This document shows positions 1 through 6,590 of a DNA stretch of 10,707 nucleotides, piece by piece. Position numbers and translations under genes: made by a program. A model generated the notes under the pieces. The model worked only from the letters and a program-made list of their open reading frames with translations, did not search any database and was not told where the DNA came from. Position 1 is the first letter of the stretch. Every line of letters starts with the position of its first letter. Source of the DNA: JAWXTP01 sp044433415 (GTDB lineage Bacteria > Bacteroidota > Bacteroidia > Bacteroidales > Rikenellaceae); contig JAWXTP010000102.1 of the NCBI GenBank assembly GCA_044433415.1, forward strand, positions 1 through 10,707, in the 5' to 3' direction.

Positions 1-256
1 CAAAGCCGCCTGCTCCGCCACTAAAGCCACCATTCATGCCACCATGACCAAATTGGTCGTAGCGCGCTTTTTTATCACCGTTACTTAGTACGTCATAAGC
101 CTCAGCAGCTTCTTTAAATTTGTCTTCCGCTTCTTTATCACCAGGATTTTTGTCTGGGTGATACTTAATCGCAGCTTTACGGTATGCTTTTTTTATCTCG
201 TCTGCTGAAGCACTTTTGTCAACGCCAAGTACTTCATAATAATCTCTTTTTTCCAT
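1..256 (-). CDS. dnaJ: Chaperone protein DnaJ (HSP40), N-terminal part, cut by the window edge
   Basis: DnaJ is the J-domain co-chaperone that delivers unfolded proteins to DnaK and stimulates its ATPase in the cytoplasm. The visible 85 codons start at the ATG at 256-254 and read MEKRDYYEVLGV, a classic J-domain opening. The HPD motif that contacts DnaK is at residues 33-35, followed by the conserved YDVLSNGDKKARYDQFG segment (54-70) and the beginning of the Gly/Phe-rich linker (70-85). The zinc-finger and C-terminal substrate domains lie beyond base 1. The start is 26 bases after the grpE stop, so the two genes are probably co-transcribed as a grpE-dnaJ pair. The J-domain plus G/F linker makes full-length DnaJ far more likely than a small J protein. 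CbpA-type proteins also have a G/F linker, but the grpE neighbour favours DnaJ. Confidence 0.95.
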   Translation of the reverse strand, partial: MEKRDYYEVLGVDKSASADEIKKAYRKAAIKYHPDKNPGDKEAEDKFKEAAEAYDVLSNGDKKARYDQFGHGGMNGGFSGGAGGF

Positions 257-282
257 TTTGTAATTTACCCCAGAGTTTTTAA

Positions 283-861
283 TTATTCACCAACAACAAC
301 TTTTGCAAATCTAAGGACTTTATCATTAAGCATATAACCTTTTTCGATAACGTCTACAATTTTGCCTTTTTGAGTTTCGTCTTCCACAGGGATTTTAACG
401 ATAGCCTCAAATAAATCAGTGTTGAACTCTTCACCCATAGCAATAATTTCTGATAAACCTTTTTGTTTTAGGATTTCAGATAATTTGTTGTGTATAAGTT
501 TATTGCCTTGTTTGATTGCGTCGATATCAGTAGAGTTTGCCATAGCAGATTCTGCTCTATCAAAATCGTCCATTACTGTTAAAATAGATTTTAATACGTC
601 GCTACCACCGTTTTGAACTAAATCCATCTTCTCTTTTAAAGTACGTTTACGGTAATTGTCAAATTCAGCGTTAAGTCTTATATATTTATCTTTAATTTCG
701 TTTAATTCGTCTGTCAAACGTTGCTCTACATTGTCATTTTCGCAGTTTTCTTCTGCCAAATTGTCATTGTTTGCCTCTTTTGTAGTTTCCTCTTGGTTGA
801 TTGTTTCGTTTTCGCAAGAATTAACGTCTACGTTTTCGCTGTTTTTGTCTTTTGTACTCAT
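283..861 (-). CDS. grpE: Nucleotide exchange factor GrpE
   Basis: GrpE is the homodimeric nucleotide exchange factor that releases ADP from DnaK, completing the DnaK-DnaJ cycle. At 192 residues it has normal family length. Residues 1-45 form a disordered Asn/Glu/Asp-rich tail. Residues about 46-95 are the long helix with the family's FDNYRKR segment at 67-73. The C-terminal beta domain follows, with the family signature GEEFNTDLFEAI (143-154) and the closing VLRFAKVVVGE. In most GrpEs the LFEAI position is LHEAI, so the histidine is replaced by phenylalanine here. The gene is followed 26 bases later by dnaJ. It has a 143-base AT-rich upstream spacer in which I found neither a convincing TAnnTTTG promoter nor a CIRCE (HrcA) operator, so heat-shock control cannot be read from the sequence. 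Confidence 0.97.
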   Translation of the reverse strand: MSTKDKNSENVDVNSCENETINQEETTKEANNDNLAEENCENDNVEQRLTDELNEIKDKYIRLNAEFDNYRKRTLKEKMDLVQNGGSDVLKSILTVMDDFDRAESAMANSTDIDAIKQGNKLIHNKLSEILKQKGLSEIIAMGEEFNTDLFEAIVKIPVEDETQKGKIVDVIEKGYMLNDKVLRFAKVVVGE

Positions 862-977
862 TGTTTATATTGTATTTTATAATTTTATAATCTTTTTAAA
901 TTACTAATGTTCTTAGAGTTGCGTTTTATTTTTGAAAAATAATAAATATCTAAAAAAGTAAGCATCCTATAATAATA

Positions 978-1007
978 TAACAAAATATATACCACTAGGT
1001 TTTGTTA
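978..1007 (-). terminator. Weak AT-rich hairpin at the glycosyltransferase stop codon
   Basis: On the minus strand the glycosyltransferase stop codon begins an 8-base arm, TAACAAAA (1007-1000), which pairs perfectly with TTTTGTTA (985-978) across a 14-base loop. It sits where a terminator between the surE operon and grpE would be. However, the stem has only one G/C pair and the following bases (TATTATTATAGG) are not a clean U tract. It may be a weak terminator or chance in AT-rich DNA. Confidence 0.25.
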
Positions 1008-2174
1008 TGACAAATTGTCAATTAGTCGTTTTGCTATAATGCTATTTTGATTCTCAGGATTATAAATCTCATCCACTACTTTATAGCAGGCTTGTTTTAT
1101 TGTTTCTTTTTTGTTTTTATCAGAGGTTAGGATTATCCACTTTTCTATGACTTCACTTAGTTCGACATAGTCTTTGTATTTAAAGAAATCACCATTAATG
1201 CCTCTTCTAATAGCTTCAAACTCAGGCATCTGTAGATTAAAGCGGTTGTGAGTAATTACAGGAACTCCGTAGTTTAGCGCGTGGATAGCAGTCAGTCCAA
1301 CATTTCCAGGGCTGACACATATACTTGAATTTTGGAAAGCAGTAGCTATCATTTCTTCATCGTAACACTCTCCGTAAAACCAAATCCTGTCATCTATGCC
1401 TGCTTTTTCAGCATATTTAAGTAACTCTTCTTCACATTCTCCACCTCCTAAAAATAAAATGTTAGTGTCGAAACCTGAAACTTTAAGTATGCCAACAGCC
1501 TTTAATAGTAAGTCAAGTTGTTTTTGAGGTGTAAGCCGCCCTACAAATAAAATAACAGGGTAGTCGTTTCCGAAATAGTTTCTCATAAACCCAGCGTTTG
1601 AGTATTTATCACGCAAAGTTTTTTGGAAATTATAATCTAAGGAATTGTATATCACTGTCATATCTTTGGATTTAAAACCCATCTTTAGCAGCTTTTGTTT
1701 AGCATAGTGTCCGTATAGGAAAATATTTTTAGCAAGTTTTAGATATGTTTTGTTTTTCATTAGGGTTAACTTAGATTCACTTCCATATATGCCATGAGTC
1801 CATAAGTATACTTCTTTTCCCATTAAATGGGCAAGTACAGTAAATATCCAGTTAGAGCGTATGCCTGCATTACCTGTTAGTATGTAGGCATCATACTTGT
1901 CAAATAATAGACTAAAAACCCCACGCTGCCATATTAATTTTTTCTTTTTATAACAGTTTTTAAGTGTTTTAGCATAGCCACTTAGCTGTTTAAAATCGAA
2001 TAGTGCATCTATTTCATAAGAAAGATCACCACTTGCAAAATAAAAATCAATATCGTTGTTATTGTCTAATGCCGTAAGGACAGCTTTTCTATAGAGAGGT
2101 GTTATGTTTAATATTAAACAAACTCGCGGTTTTCTATTCAGTATCTTCTTGTGTGTCTTCTTCTGTTGTGCCAT
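1005..2174 (-). CDS. Glycosyltransferase, GT-B fold, GT4-like
   Basis: A 389-residue nucleotide-sugar-dependent glycosyltransferase, probably cytoplasmic or membrane-associated. It would transfer a sugar in cell-surface glycan synthesis; donor and acceptor cannot be read from sequence. The N-terminal Rossmann-like half covers about residues 16-195 (VCLILNITPLYRKAV at 18-32; LWTHG at 124-128). The C-terminal GT4 half covers about 200-389, with the hinge strand VILFVGRLTPQKQLDLLLKA (207-226), the donor-loop region SPGNVGLTAIHALNYGVPVITH (288-309) and MPEFEAIRRGINGDFF (316-331). The canonical GT4 E-x7-E motif is not present in its usual form: the SPG-x-VGL variant replaces SPxEgFG. The ATG at 2174 is the only plausible start, since no later Met precedes the first beta strand. 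The first 13 codons therefore overlap the end of the upstream lipoprotein gene by 41 bases, which suggests translational coupling. The N-terminus (KKTHKKILNRK) is strongly basic. Confidence 0.88.
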   Translation of the reverse strand: MAQQKKTHKKILNRKPRVCLILNITPLYRKAVLTALDNNNDIDFYFASGDLSYEIDALFDFKQLSGYAKTLKNCYKKKKLIWQRGVFSLLFDKYDAYILTGNAGIRSNWIFTVLAHLMGKEVYLWTHGIYGSESKLTLMKNKTYLKLAKNIFLYGHYAKQKLLKMGFKSKDMTVIYNSLDYNFQKTLRDKYSNAGFMRNYFGNDYPVILFVGRLTPQKQLDLLLKAVGILKVSGFDTNILFLGGGECEEELLKYAEKAGIDDRIWFYGECYDEEMIATAFQNSSICVSPGNVGLTAIHALNYGVPVITHNRFNLQMPEFEAIRRGINGDFFKYKDYVELSEVIEKWIILTSDKNKKETIKQACYKVVDEIYNPENQNSIIAKRLIDNLS

Positions 2175-2808
2175 CTGTGTTTTCTGAGTTTGTGTTTTCG
2201 TCTTCCGTGTTTGTATCGGTTTCAGTTTCTGTATCTGTTTCTGTTTCTATATCAGTATCACTGTCAGTATCTGTTCCAGTTTCTAGGTCAGTACCATTAT
2301 CTGTGTCTTCAAATACAGTCTCGTCGATACCGCATATCCATTTATTAGACGTGAAGCTAAGTACACTTTCGCTGAAACTCCATATATACATTACAAAATC
2401 TATATTTATTACAGGCAGACCGTTTGCTGTGCTCTGGTATTTATAGGCGAAGGCTTTATTGTCAGGGAAGACAGCTGTTATTATGTTATTCTCAGTAGTT
2501 AACTGACTATAACATAACGCTTCTAGTTGGTAATCGTAAGAGGCTTCAAGATCATAATATACTTTTTCTCCTGTCAATCTATTAGTGAATATCCCATGTT
2601 CAGCATCTGAGTAACTTTCAACTGCAAAGTCAGCAGTGTCAGCAAATAAGATATAGCTTTTAAAAGCATCAGAGCTTACCGCATCGTCAGTTTTAAGCAC
2701 CTGAAGTTGAGCGTAAAGATTGATATCAGTAGGTATTTCAACTACTTTCTCACAAGAGAATAGAGTAGTTAATGAAAGAGCAAGTATCAGTATGTATTTT
2801 AACTTCAT
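2134..2808 (-). CDS. Putative lipoprotein with a repetitive acidic Thr/Asp/Glu tail
   Basis: I do not recognise this family. The 224-residue product starts with a lipoprotein signal peptide: MKLKY, a hydrophobic stretch of about residues 6-17, and a lipobox LFSC with the lipidated cysteine at residue 19. Phe at -2 is slightly unusual. A mature domain of about 140 residues (20-160) is rich in alternating hydrophobic and aromatic residues, suggesting beta structure, with cysteines at 99 and 159. From about residue 164 to the end, nearly all residues are Asp, Glu, Thr, Asn or Ser in two-residue steps (D/E-T); such a tail is likely disordered and very acidic. The gene begins 15 bases after the surE stop, so it is in the same operon, and its last 41 bases overlap the glycosyltransferase start. 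I saw no typical +2 to +6 acidic surface-export signal after the cysteine beyond CEK. Function unknown; envelope location is inferred from the signal peptide. Confidence 0.8.
   Translation of the reverse strand: MKLKYILILALSLTTLFSCEKVVEIPTDINLYAQLQVLKTDDAVSSDAFKSYILFADTADFAVESYSDAEHGIFTNRLTGEKVYYDLEASYDYQLEALCYSQLTTENNIITAVFPDNKAFAYKYQSTANGLPVINIDFVMYIWSFSESVLSFTSNKWICGIDETVFEDTDNGTDLETGTDTDSDTDIETETDTETETDTNTEDENTNSENTDGTTEEDTQEDTE
2209..2310 (-). repeat. Degenerate 6-base tandem repeat encoding an Asp/Glu-Thr tail
   Basis: On the minus strand, codon pairs of the form GAn-ACn recur through residues about 167-200 of the lipoprotein, giving an imperfect hexanucleotide period. It is cleanest at 2209-2277. 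Because the unit is six bases, copy-number change adds or removes two residues and keeps the reading frame. The copies have diverged at third positions, so this is not a freshly expanded perfect microsatellite. Confidence 0.7.
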
Positions 2809-2823
2809 AATAAGTATAATATT

Positions 2824-3588
2824 TTAAAACCAGTTTTTAGTTTTTTCTAGTTGAGAATAATCCGTCATATCCACTTTCACAGGAACTATAGCGACATATT
2901 TGTTGTCTAAAGCCCATTCGTCAGTATCTGTAGCGAGAGGTTCTTGGTTAAGGAATTTACCTTTAAACCAGTAATATTCTTTACCTCTAGGGTTTGAATG
3001 ACGAAGGAAATCTTCTTTCCAGTAACCCTTAGTTTGTCGGCAAGTTTTTATACCTTTTATCTCACTAAGAGGAATATCTGGTATATTTACGTTTAGACAA
3101 AGGTTTTTATTGTCATTATTCTCTATTATGCTACGAATTATTATCTCAGCATAGTGTTTAGACGCTTCAAAGTCAGCATCTTCATCGTGAGTAGTTACAG
3201 AAAAACCTATAGAAGGAACACTGTAAGCAGCGCCTTCTGTTGCCGCGCCCATAGTCCCTGAATATATCACAGAGATGTTAGAGTTTGCACCATGGTTAAT
3301 ACCCGAAAGTATGATAGTAGGCATTTCCTCCATAACAACATCTACAGCAAGATTTATGCAATCTACAGGAGTACCTTCACAAGCAAAAATTCTGCAATTT
3401 TCGGTTTCCTGTACTTTACGAAGGTAAAGAGGTTGGTTCATAGTAATAGAATGAGACATTCCGCTCATGCCTTGCTCAGGAGCAACTACTGTTACCTCAC
3501 CAAACTTAAGAGCTACCTCTATTAGCTCCTTAAGCCCTTTAGCGTTAACGCCATCATCATTACTTATAAGTATTCTTTGTTTTTTCAT
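2824..3588 (-). CDS. surE: 5'/3'-nucleotidase SurE
   Basis: SurE is a metal-dependent phosphatase that removes phosphate from nucleoside monophosphates and is linked to stationary-phase survival and nucleotide salvage. From the ATG at 3588 the product is 254 residues, normal for the family. The metal site is recognisable: Asp11-Asp12 in ISNDDG, Ser42 in GMSG, and Asn98 in SGINHGAN. The family segment YSGTMGAATEG is at 109-119. The reading frame opens further upstream at 3624, but that Met lies inside the putative -7 box (3622-3629) and before the expected transcription start. The Met at 3612 would be almost leaderless. The start at 3588, giving MKKQRILISNDDG, matches the family and is preferred. 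It heads the surE-lipoprotein-glycosyltransferase unit and is divergent from rplS. Confidence 0.95.
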   Translation of the reverse strand: MKKQRILISNDDGVNAKGLKELIEVALKFGEVTVVAPEQGMSGMSHSITMNQPLYLRKVQETENCRIFACEGTPVDCINLAVDVVMEEMPTIILSGINHGANSNISVIYSGTMGAATEGAAYSVPSIGFSVTTHDEDADFEASKHYAEIIIRSIIENNDNKNLCLNVNIPDIPLSEIKGIKTCRQTKGYWKEDFLRHSNPRGKEYYWFKGKFLNQEPLATDTDEWALDNKYVAIVPVKVDMTDYSQLEKTKNWF

Positions 3589-3621
3589 TGTTGTAGTTTT
3601 TAGTGTATGCATAAATTCACG

Positions 3622-3651
3622 CAAATATAGTAAAAAAATGTTAAAATACAG
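3622..3651 (-). promoter_or_regulatory. Putative surE promoter (Bacteroidota type)
   Basis: On the minus strand TATATTTG (3629-3622) is an exact TAnnTTTG -7 element. Nineteen bases upstream is CTG (3651-3649), a one-base departure from the -33 TTG. The predicted transcription start is about 3615, giving a leader of about 27 nt to the surE ATG at 3588. Confidence 0.55.
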
Positions 3652-3679
3652 TTTCTAGAAAGTTTCCTATAAATATTTT

Positions 3680-3709
3680 TTGGAAATAAAATAAAAATTA
3701 CTACCTTTG
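3680..3709 (+). promoter_or_regulatory. Putative rplS promoter (Bacteroidota type)
   Basis: TTG at 3680-3682, inside a TTTTTTGG run, is followed after 19 bases by TACCTTTG at 3702-3709. This exactly matches the Bacteroidota primary-sigma pattern TTTG-N19-21-TAnnTTTG. Transcription would start near 3715, leaving a leader of about 75 nt before rplS. It is the best promoter match in the window, as expected for a ribosomal protein gene. Confidence 0.75.
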
Positions 3710-3714
3710 TGCGC

Positions 3715-3790
3715 TGAAAGCATAGGAATCTCTTATGAGAATGTGAAGTCCGTAATATTCCGTGTTAAACTTTAAAACAACATTTTTCAA
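3715..3790 (+). promoter_or_regulatory. rplS 5' leader, possible structured autoregulatory element
   Basis: The leader between the predicted start and the ATG can form a 6-base hairpin: CATAGG (3721-3726) with CTTATG (3732-3737), loop AATCT. The bases GGAAT (3725-3729), part of that hairpin, can instead pair with ATTCC (3757-3761) further down, so two mutually exclusive folds exist. Leader RNAs that control ribosomal protein genes by binding their own product are known in several phyla. That this is one is only inferred from position and the alternative pairing. Confidence 0.35.
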
Positions 3791-4150
3791 ATGGTAAATT
3801 TAATTAAAATCGCTTCTGAGTCTTTTTTAACAGAAGCAAAATCTTACCCAGAATTTAAAAGTGGTGATACTATCACTGTAACTTACAAAATTAAAGAGGG
3901 TAGCAAAGAACGTCTTCAAAGTTTTAGAGGCGTAGTTATTCAACGTCGTGGTAGTGGTGCTACACAAACATTCACAGTACGTAAAATTTCTGATGGCGTA
4001 GGTGTAGAAAGAATTTTCCCATTCTTCTCTCCATTTATCGAATCTATCGTATTAAACAAATCTGGTGTTGTTCGTCGTGCTAGAATTTTCTATTACCGTG
4101 AACTTAAAGGTAAAAAAGCAAGAATCAAAGAGAAAAAATACGTTAAATAG
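3791..4150 (+). CDS. rplS: 50S ribosomal protein L19
   Basis: L19 (bL19) sits at the interface of the 50S and 30S subunits. The 119-residue product has normal family length. The hallmark segments are GDTITVTYKIKEG (25-37), the FRGVVIQRRGSG core (44-55), and IFPFFSPFIESIVLNKSGVVRRARIFYYREL (75-105), followed by a Lys-rich tail (KGKKARIKEKKYVK). It is flanked by its own promoter and a strong terminator, so it is a one-gene unit rather than part of the rpsP-rimM-trmD-rplS operon seen in many other bacteria. This separate placement is ordinary for Bacteroidota. Confidence 0.98.
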   Translation: MVNLIKIASESFLTEAKSYPEFKSGDTITVTYKIKEGSKERLQSFRGVVIQRRGSGATQTFTVRKISDGVGVERIFPFFSPFIESIVLNKSGVVRRARIFYYRELKGKKARIKEKKYVK

Positions 4151-4173
4151 TATTTATCTATTCTTTTTACAAG

Positions 4174-4210
4174 AAAAACGGAGCTTATTTTTTAAAGCTC
4201 CGTTTTTTTT
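4174..4210 (+). terminator. Intrinsic terminator of rplS
   Basis: A perfect 9-base stem, ACGGAGCTT (4178-4186) with AAGCTCCGT (4195-4203), with an 8-base loop. It is flanked by an A run upstream and followed by eight consecutive T residues (4203-4210). It lies 23 bases after the rplS stop and insulates rplS from the suf genes. Confidence 0.93.
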
Positions 4211-4292
4211 GTATATTTGCGTACCAAAATGACGTAATATTGCAATTATTAAATCTTAGCGCTGTTTTTGTTATAGTGTAATTGCATTTTTG

Positions 4293-4321
4293 TTGTTGAT
4301 AACATTTTGTTATGTATCTTG
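4293..4321 (+). promoter_or_regulatory. Putative sufBCD promoter with a palindrome in its spacer
   Basis: TTG (4293-4295), 19 bases, then TATCTTG (4315-4321), one T short of the full TAnnTTTG box. The predicted start is about 4327, about 60 nt before sufB. The spacer contains a perfect inverted repeat, ATAACA-TTT-TGTTAT (4299-4313), placed where a bound regulator would block the promoter. An alternative -7 box, TATATTTG, is at 4212-4219, but the region 20 bases upstream is the rplS terminator and has no TTG. Confidence 0.42.
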
Positions 4322-4385
4322 CTTATAATTAATAGTTTAATGTAAGTGAGATATGGGGTAATAGCAAGGAAATATTAATTTTTTT

Positions 4386-5822
4386 ATGGATATTATAAAA
4401 GAAAGCACAAATAGTGAATATAAATATGGGTTTGTAACCGATATGGAGATGGAGGAGTTTCCTAAGGGGCTCAATGAGGACATTGTAAGGCTTATTTCTC
4501 AGAAAAAGAATGAACCTCAATGGTTGTTAGACTTCCGTTTAGAGGCTTTTAGATATTGGCAATCTTTAGATATGCCTCACTGGCAGCATCTTAATATCCC
4601 AGAGATAGACTATCAAGATTTATATTATTACGCAGTACCTAAAAAGGGGGATTCTCCCAAAAGTCTTGAAGAAGTAGATGAAAAACTATTAGAGACTTTT
4701 GATAAGTTAGGTGTTCCTATTAATGAACAAAAAGTGTTGGCAGGTGTTGTTGCTGTAGATGCTGTGATAGACTCGGTTTCTGTGAAGACAACCTTCCGTG
4801 AAACTCTTGCTGAAAAGGGTATCATTTTCTGTTCTATAAGTGATGCCGTACAAGAATACCCTGAGTTAGTAAAAAAATATTTAGGAAGTGTAGTTACCTA
4901 TAAAGATAACTTTTTTGCTGCCTTAAATTCAGCAGTATTTTCTGATGGCTCATTCTGTTATATTCCTAAAGGTGTACGATGCCCTATGGAACTTTCTACA
5001 TATTTCAGAATTAATGCAGCCAATACAGGTCAGTTTGAGAGAACGCTAATAGCTGCTGACGAAGGTGCTTATGTTAGTTACCTAGAGGGTTGTACCGCTC
5101 CTATACGTGATGAAAACCAGTTGCACGCTGCAATAGTCGAGATAGTGGTTGAGAAAGATGCAGAAGTGAAATACTCGACAGTACAAAACTGGTATCCAGG
5201 GGATAAAAACGGAGTTGGTGGAGTTTACAACTTTGTAACTAAGCGCGGTATTTGTAATGGAGATAATGCTAAGCTGTCATGGACTCAGGTTGAGACAGGT
5301 TCAGCTATTACATGGAAGTACCCAAGTTGTATACTTAAAGGTGACAATTCTATAGGGGAGTTTTTCTCGGTAGCGTTGACAAATAATCACCAACAGGCAG
5401 ATACAGGTACTAAAATGGTACACATAGGTAAAAACTCTAAGAGCCGTATAGTCTCTAAGGGTATCTCAGCAGGTCGAAGCCATAATTCTTATAGAGGTTT
5501 AGTAAAAGTAGTAAAAGGAGCTTCAAATAGTCGTAATTTCTCACAGTGTGACTCTTTACTGATAGGGTCTGAATGTGGGGCACACACGTTCCCAGATATT
5601 CAGGTTGCCAACTTTACAAGTGTTGTTGAACATGAAGCTACAACTTCTAAAATCAATGAGGATCAATTATTCTACTGTAATCAGAGGGGTATTTCCACCG
5701 AAGATGCTGTAGGTTTGATTGTCAATGGTTATGCTAAAGAAGTGTTAAATCAGTTACCTATGGAGTTTGCTGTGGAATCTCAAAAATTACTGTCTATCTC
5801 TCTTGAAGGAAGTATAGGATAA
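4386..5822 (+). CDS. sufB: Fe-S cluster assembly scaffold protein SufB
   Basis: SufB is the scaffold subunit of the SufBC2D complex, on which the nascent Fe-S cluster is built in the cytoplasm. The 478-residue length is normal. The C-terminal half holds the diagnostic core QCDSLLIGSECGAHTF (387-402) and VEHEATTSKI (414-423), then LFYCNQRGIS (428-437). By alignment to E. coli SufB, Cys388 corresponds to the sulfur-accepting Cys405. The E415-H416-E417 triplet corresponds to E432-H433-E434 at the SufB-SufD interface, and these are intact. The beta-helix domain is preceded by an N-terminal helical part containing QWLLDFRLEAFRYW (about 40-53), typical of the family. It is the first gene of the sufB-sufC-sufD cluster, 12 bases before sufC. 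Confidence 0.98.
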   Translation: MDIIKESTNSEYKYGFVTDMEMEEFPKGLNEDIVRLISQKKNEPQWLLDFRLEAFRYWQSLDMPHWQHLNIPEIDYQDLYYYAVPKKGDSPKSLEEVDEKLLETFDKLGVPINEQKVLAGVVAVDAVIDSVSVKTTFRETLAEKGIIFCSISDAVQEYPELVKKYLGSVVTYKDNFFAALNSAVFSDGSFCYIPKGVRCPMELSTYFRINAANTGQFERTLIAADEGAYVSYLEGCTAPIRDENQLHAAIVEIVVEKDAEVKYSTVQNWYPGDKNGVGGVYNFVTKRGICNGDNAKLSWTQVETGSAITWKYPSCILKGDNSIGEFFSVALTNNHQQADTGTKMVHIGKNSKSRIVSKGISAGRSHNSYRGLVKVVKGASNSRNFSQCDSLLIGSECGAHTFPDIQVANFTSVVEHEATTSKINEDQLFYCNQRGISTEDAVGLIVNGYAKEVLNQLPMEFAVESQKLLSISLEGSIG

Positions 5823-5834
5823 ATATATATAGTT

Positions 5835-6590
5835 ATGTTAGAAATTAAAAATTTATGTGCCCGTGTTGAGGGTAAAGATATATTAAAAGGTATAAACCTT
5901 AGTGTTAAGGCAGGAGAAGTACATGCTATTATGGGACCTAACGGTTCGGGTAAGAGTACTTTAGCTTCTGTGTTGGCTGGTAAAGAGAAGTTTGAAGTTA
6001 CAGCAGGTGAAGTTACATTTGAGGGCAAAGATTTGTTGTCTATGTCTATAGAAGGGCGTTCACATGCAGGCCTTTTCCTAGGTTTTCAATATCCTGTTGA
6101 GATTGAGGGCGTTAGTAATGTGAATTTCTTGAAGTTAGCAGTAGGTGAAAAGCGTAAAGCCTTAGGTTTAAAACCGTTGACAGCTGGTGAGTTTCTAAAA
6201 ATGATGCGCGAAAGAAGCAAAATCGTTGAGATAGATTCAAAGTTAACATCACGAAGTGTGAATGAGGGTTTCTCAGGTGGTGAGAAAAAGCGTAATGAGA
6301 TTTTCCAGATGGCTATGCTAGAACCTAAGTTAGCTATCCTTGACGAAACTGACAGTGGACTAGATATCGATGCTTTACGTATAGTAGGTACAGGTGTTAC
6401 TAAGCTAAAAACTAGTGAGACAGCGCAAATCGTTATTACTCACTATCAAAGATTATTGGATTATATCGTTCCTGATGTTGTTCACGTGCTTTATAAAGGT
6501 CGTATCATATATACAGGAGGTAAAGAGCTTGCTTTAGAATTAGAAGAAAAAGGTTACGATTGGTTAATTAAAGATTTAGACAATGAGTAG
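5835..6590 (+). CDS. sufC: Fe-S cluster assembly ATPase SufC
   Basis: SufC is the ABC-type ATPase that drives conformational change in the SufBC2D scaffold; it is soluble and not a transporter. The 251-residue length is normal. Visible motifs are Walker A GPNGSGKST (34-42, Lys40), Q-loop FQYP (84-87), ABC signature FSGGEKK (146-152), Walker B LAILDE (166-171, catalytic Glu171), D-loop SGLD (174-177) and switch His203. These three catalytic positions carry the same numbers as in E. coli SufC. FSGGEKKRNE distinguishes SufC from ordinary ABC transporters. The start lies 12 bases after sufB, and the 3' end overlaps the sufD start by 8 bases (ATGAGTAG), suggesting coupled translation. Confidence 0.98.
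   Translation: MLEIKNLCARVEGKDILKGINLSVKAGEVHAIMGPNGSGKSTLASVLAGKEKFEVTAGEVTFEGKDLLSMSIEGRSHAGLFLGFQYPVEIEGVSNVNFLKLAVGEKRKALGLKPLTAGEFLKMMRERSKIVEIDSKLTSRSVNEGFSGGEKKRNEIFQMAMLEPKLAILDETDSGLDIDALRIVGTGVTKLKTSETAQIVITHYQRLLDYIVPDVVHVLYKGRIIYTGGKELALELEEKGYDWLIKDLDNE

Noticed and set aside
862..1004. Heat-shock operator (CIRCE) upstream of grpE
   Set aside because: No TTAGCACTC-N9-GAGTGCTAA-like inverted repeat is present in the spacer.
1008..1020. 13-base palindrome TGACAAATTGTCA
   Set aside because: It lies within the last codons of the glycosyltransferase and has no promoter context; likely chance.
2099..2446. Plus-strand frame of 115 codons with Ser/Val repeats
   Set aside because: It is the antisense image of the Asp/Glu-Thr repeat tail of the lipoprotein; its apparent repeats come only from that.
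3589..3624. Longer SurE start at 3624
   Set aside because: The upstream ATG lies inside the predicted -7 box and adds 12 residues that are not part of the family; 3588 fits both the promoter and the SurE N-terminus.
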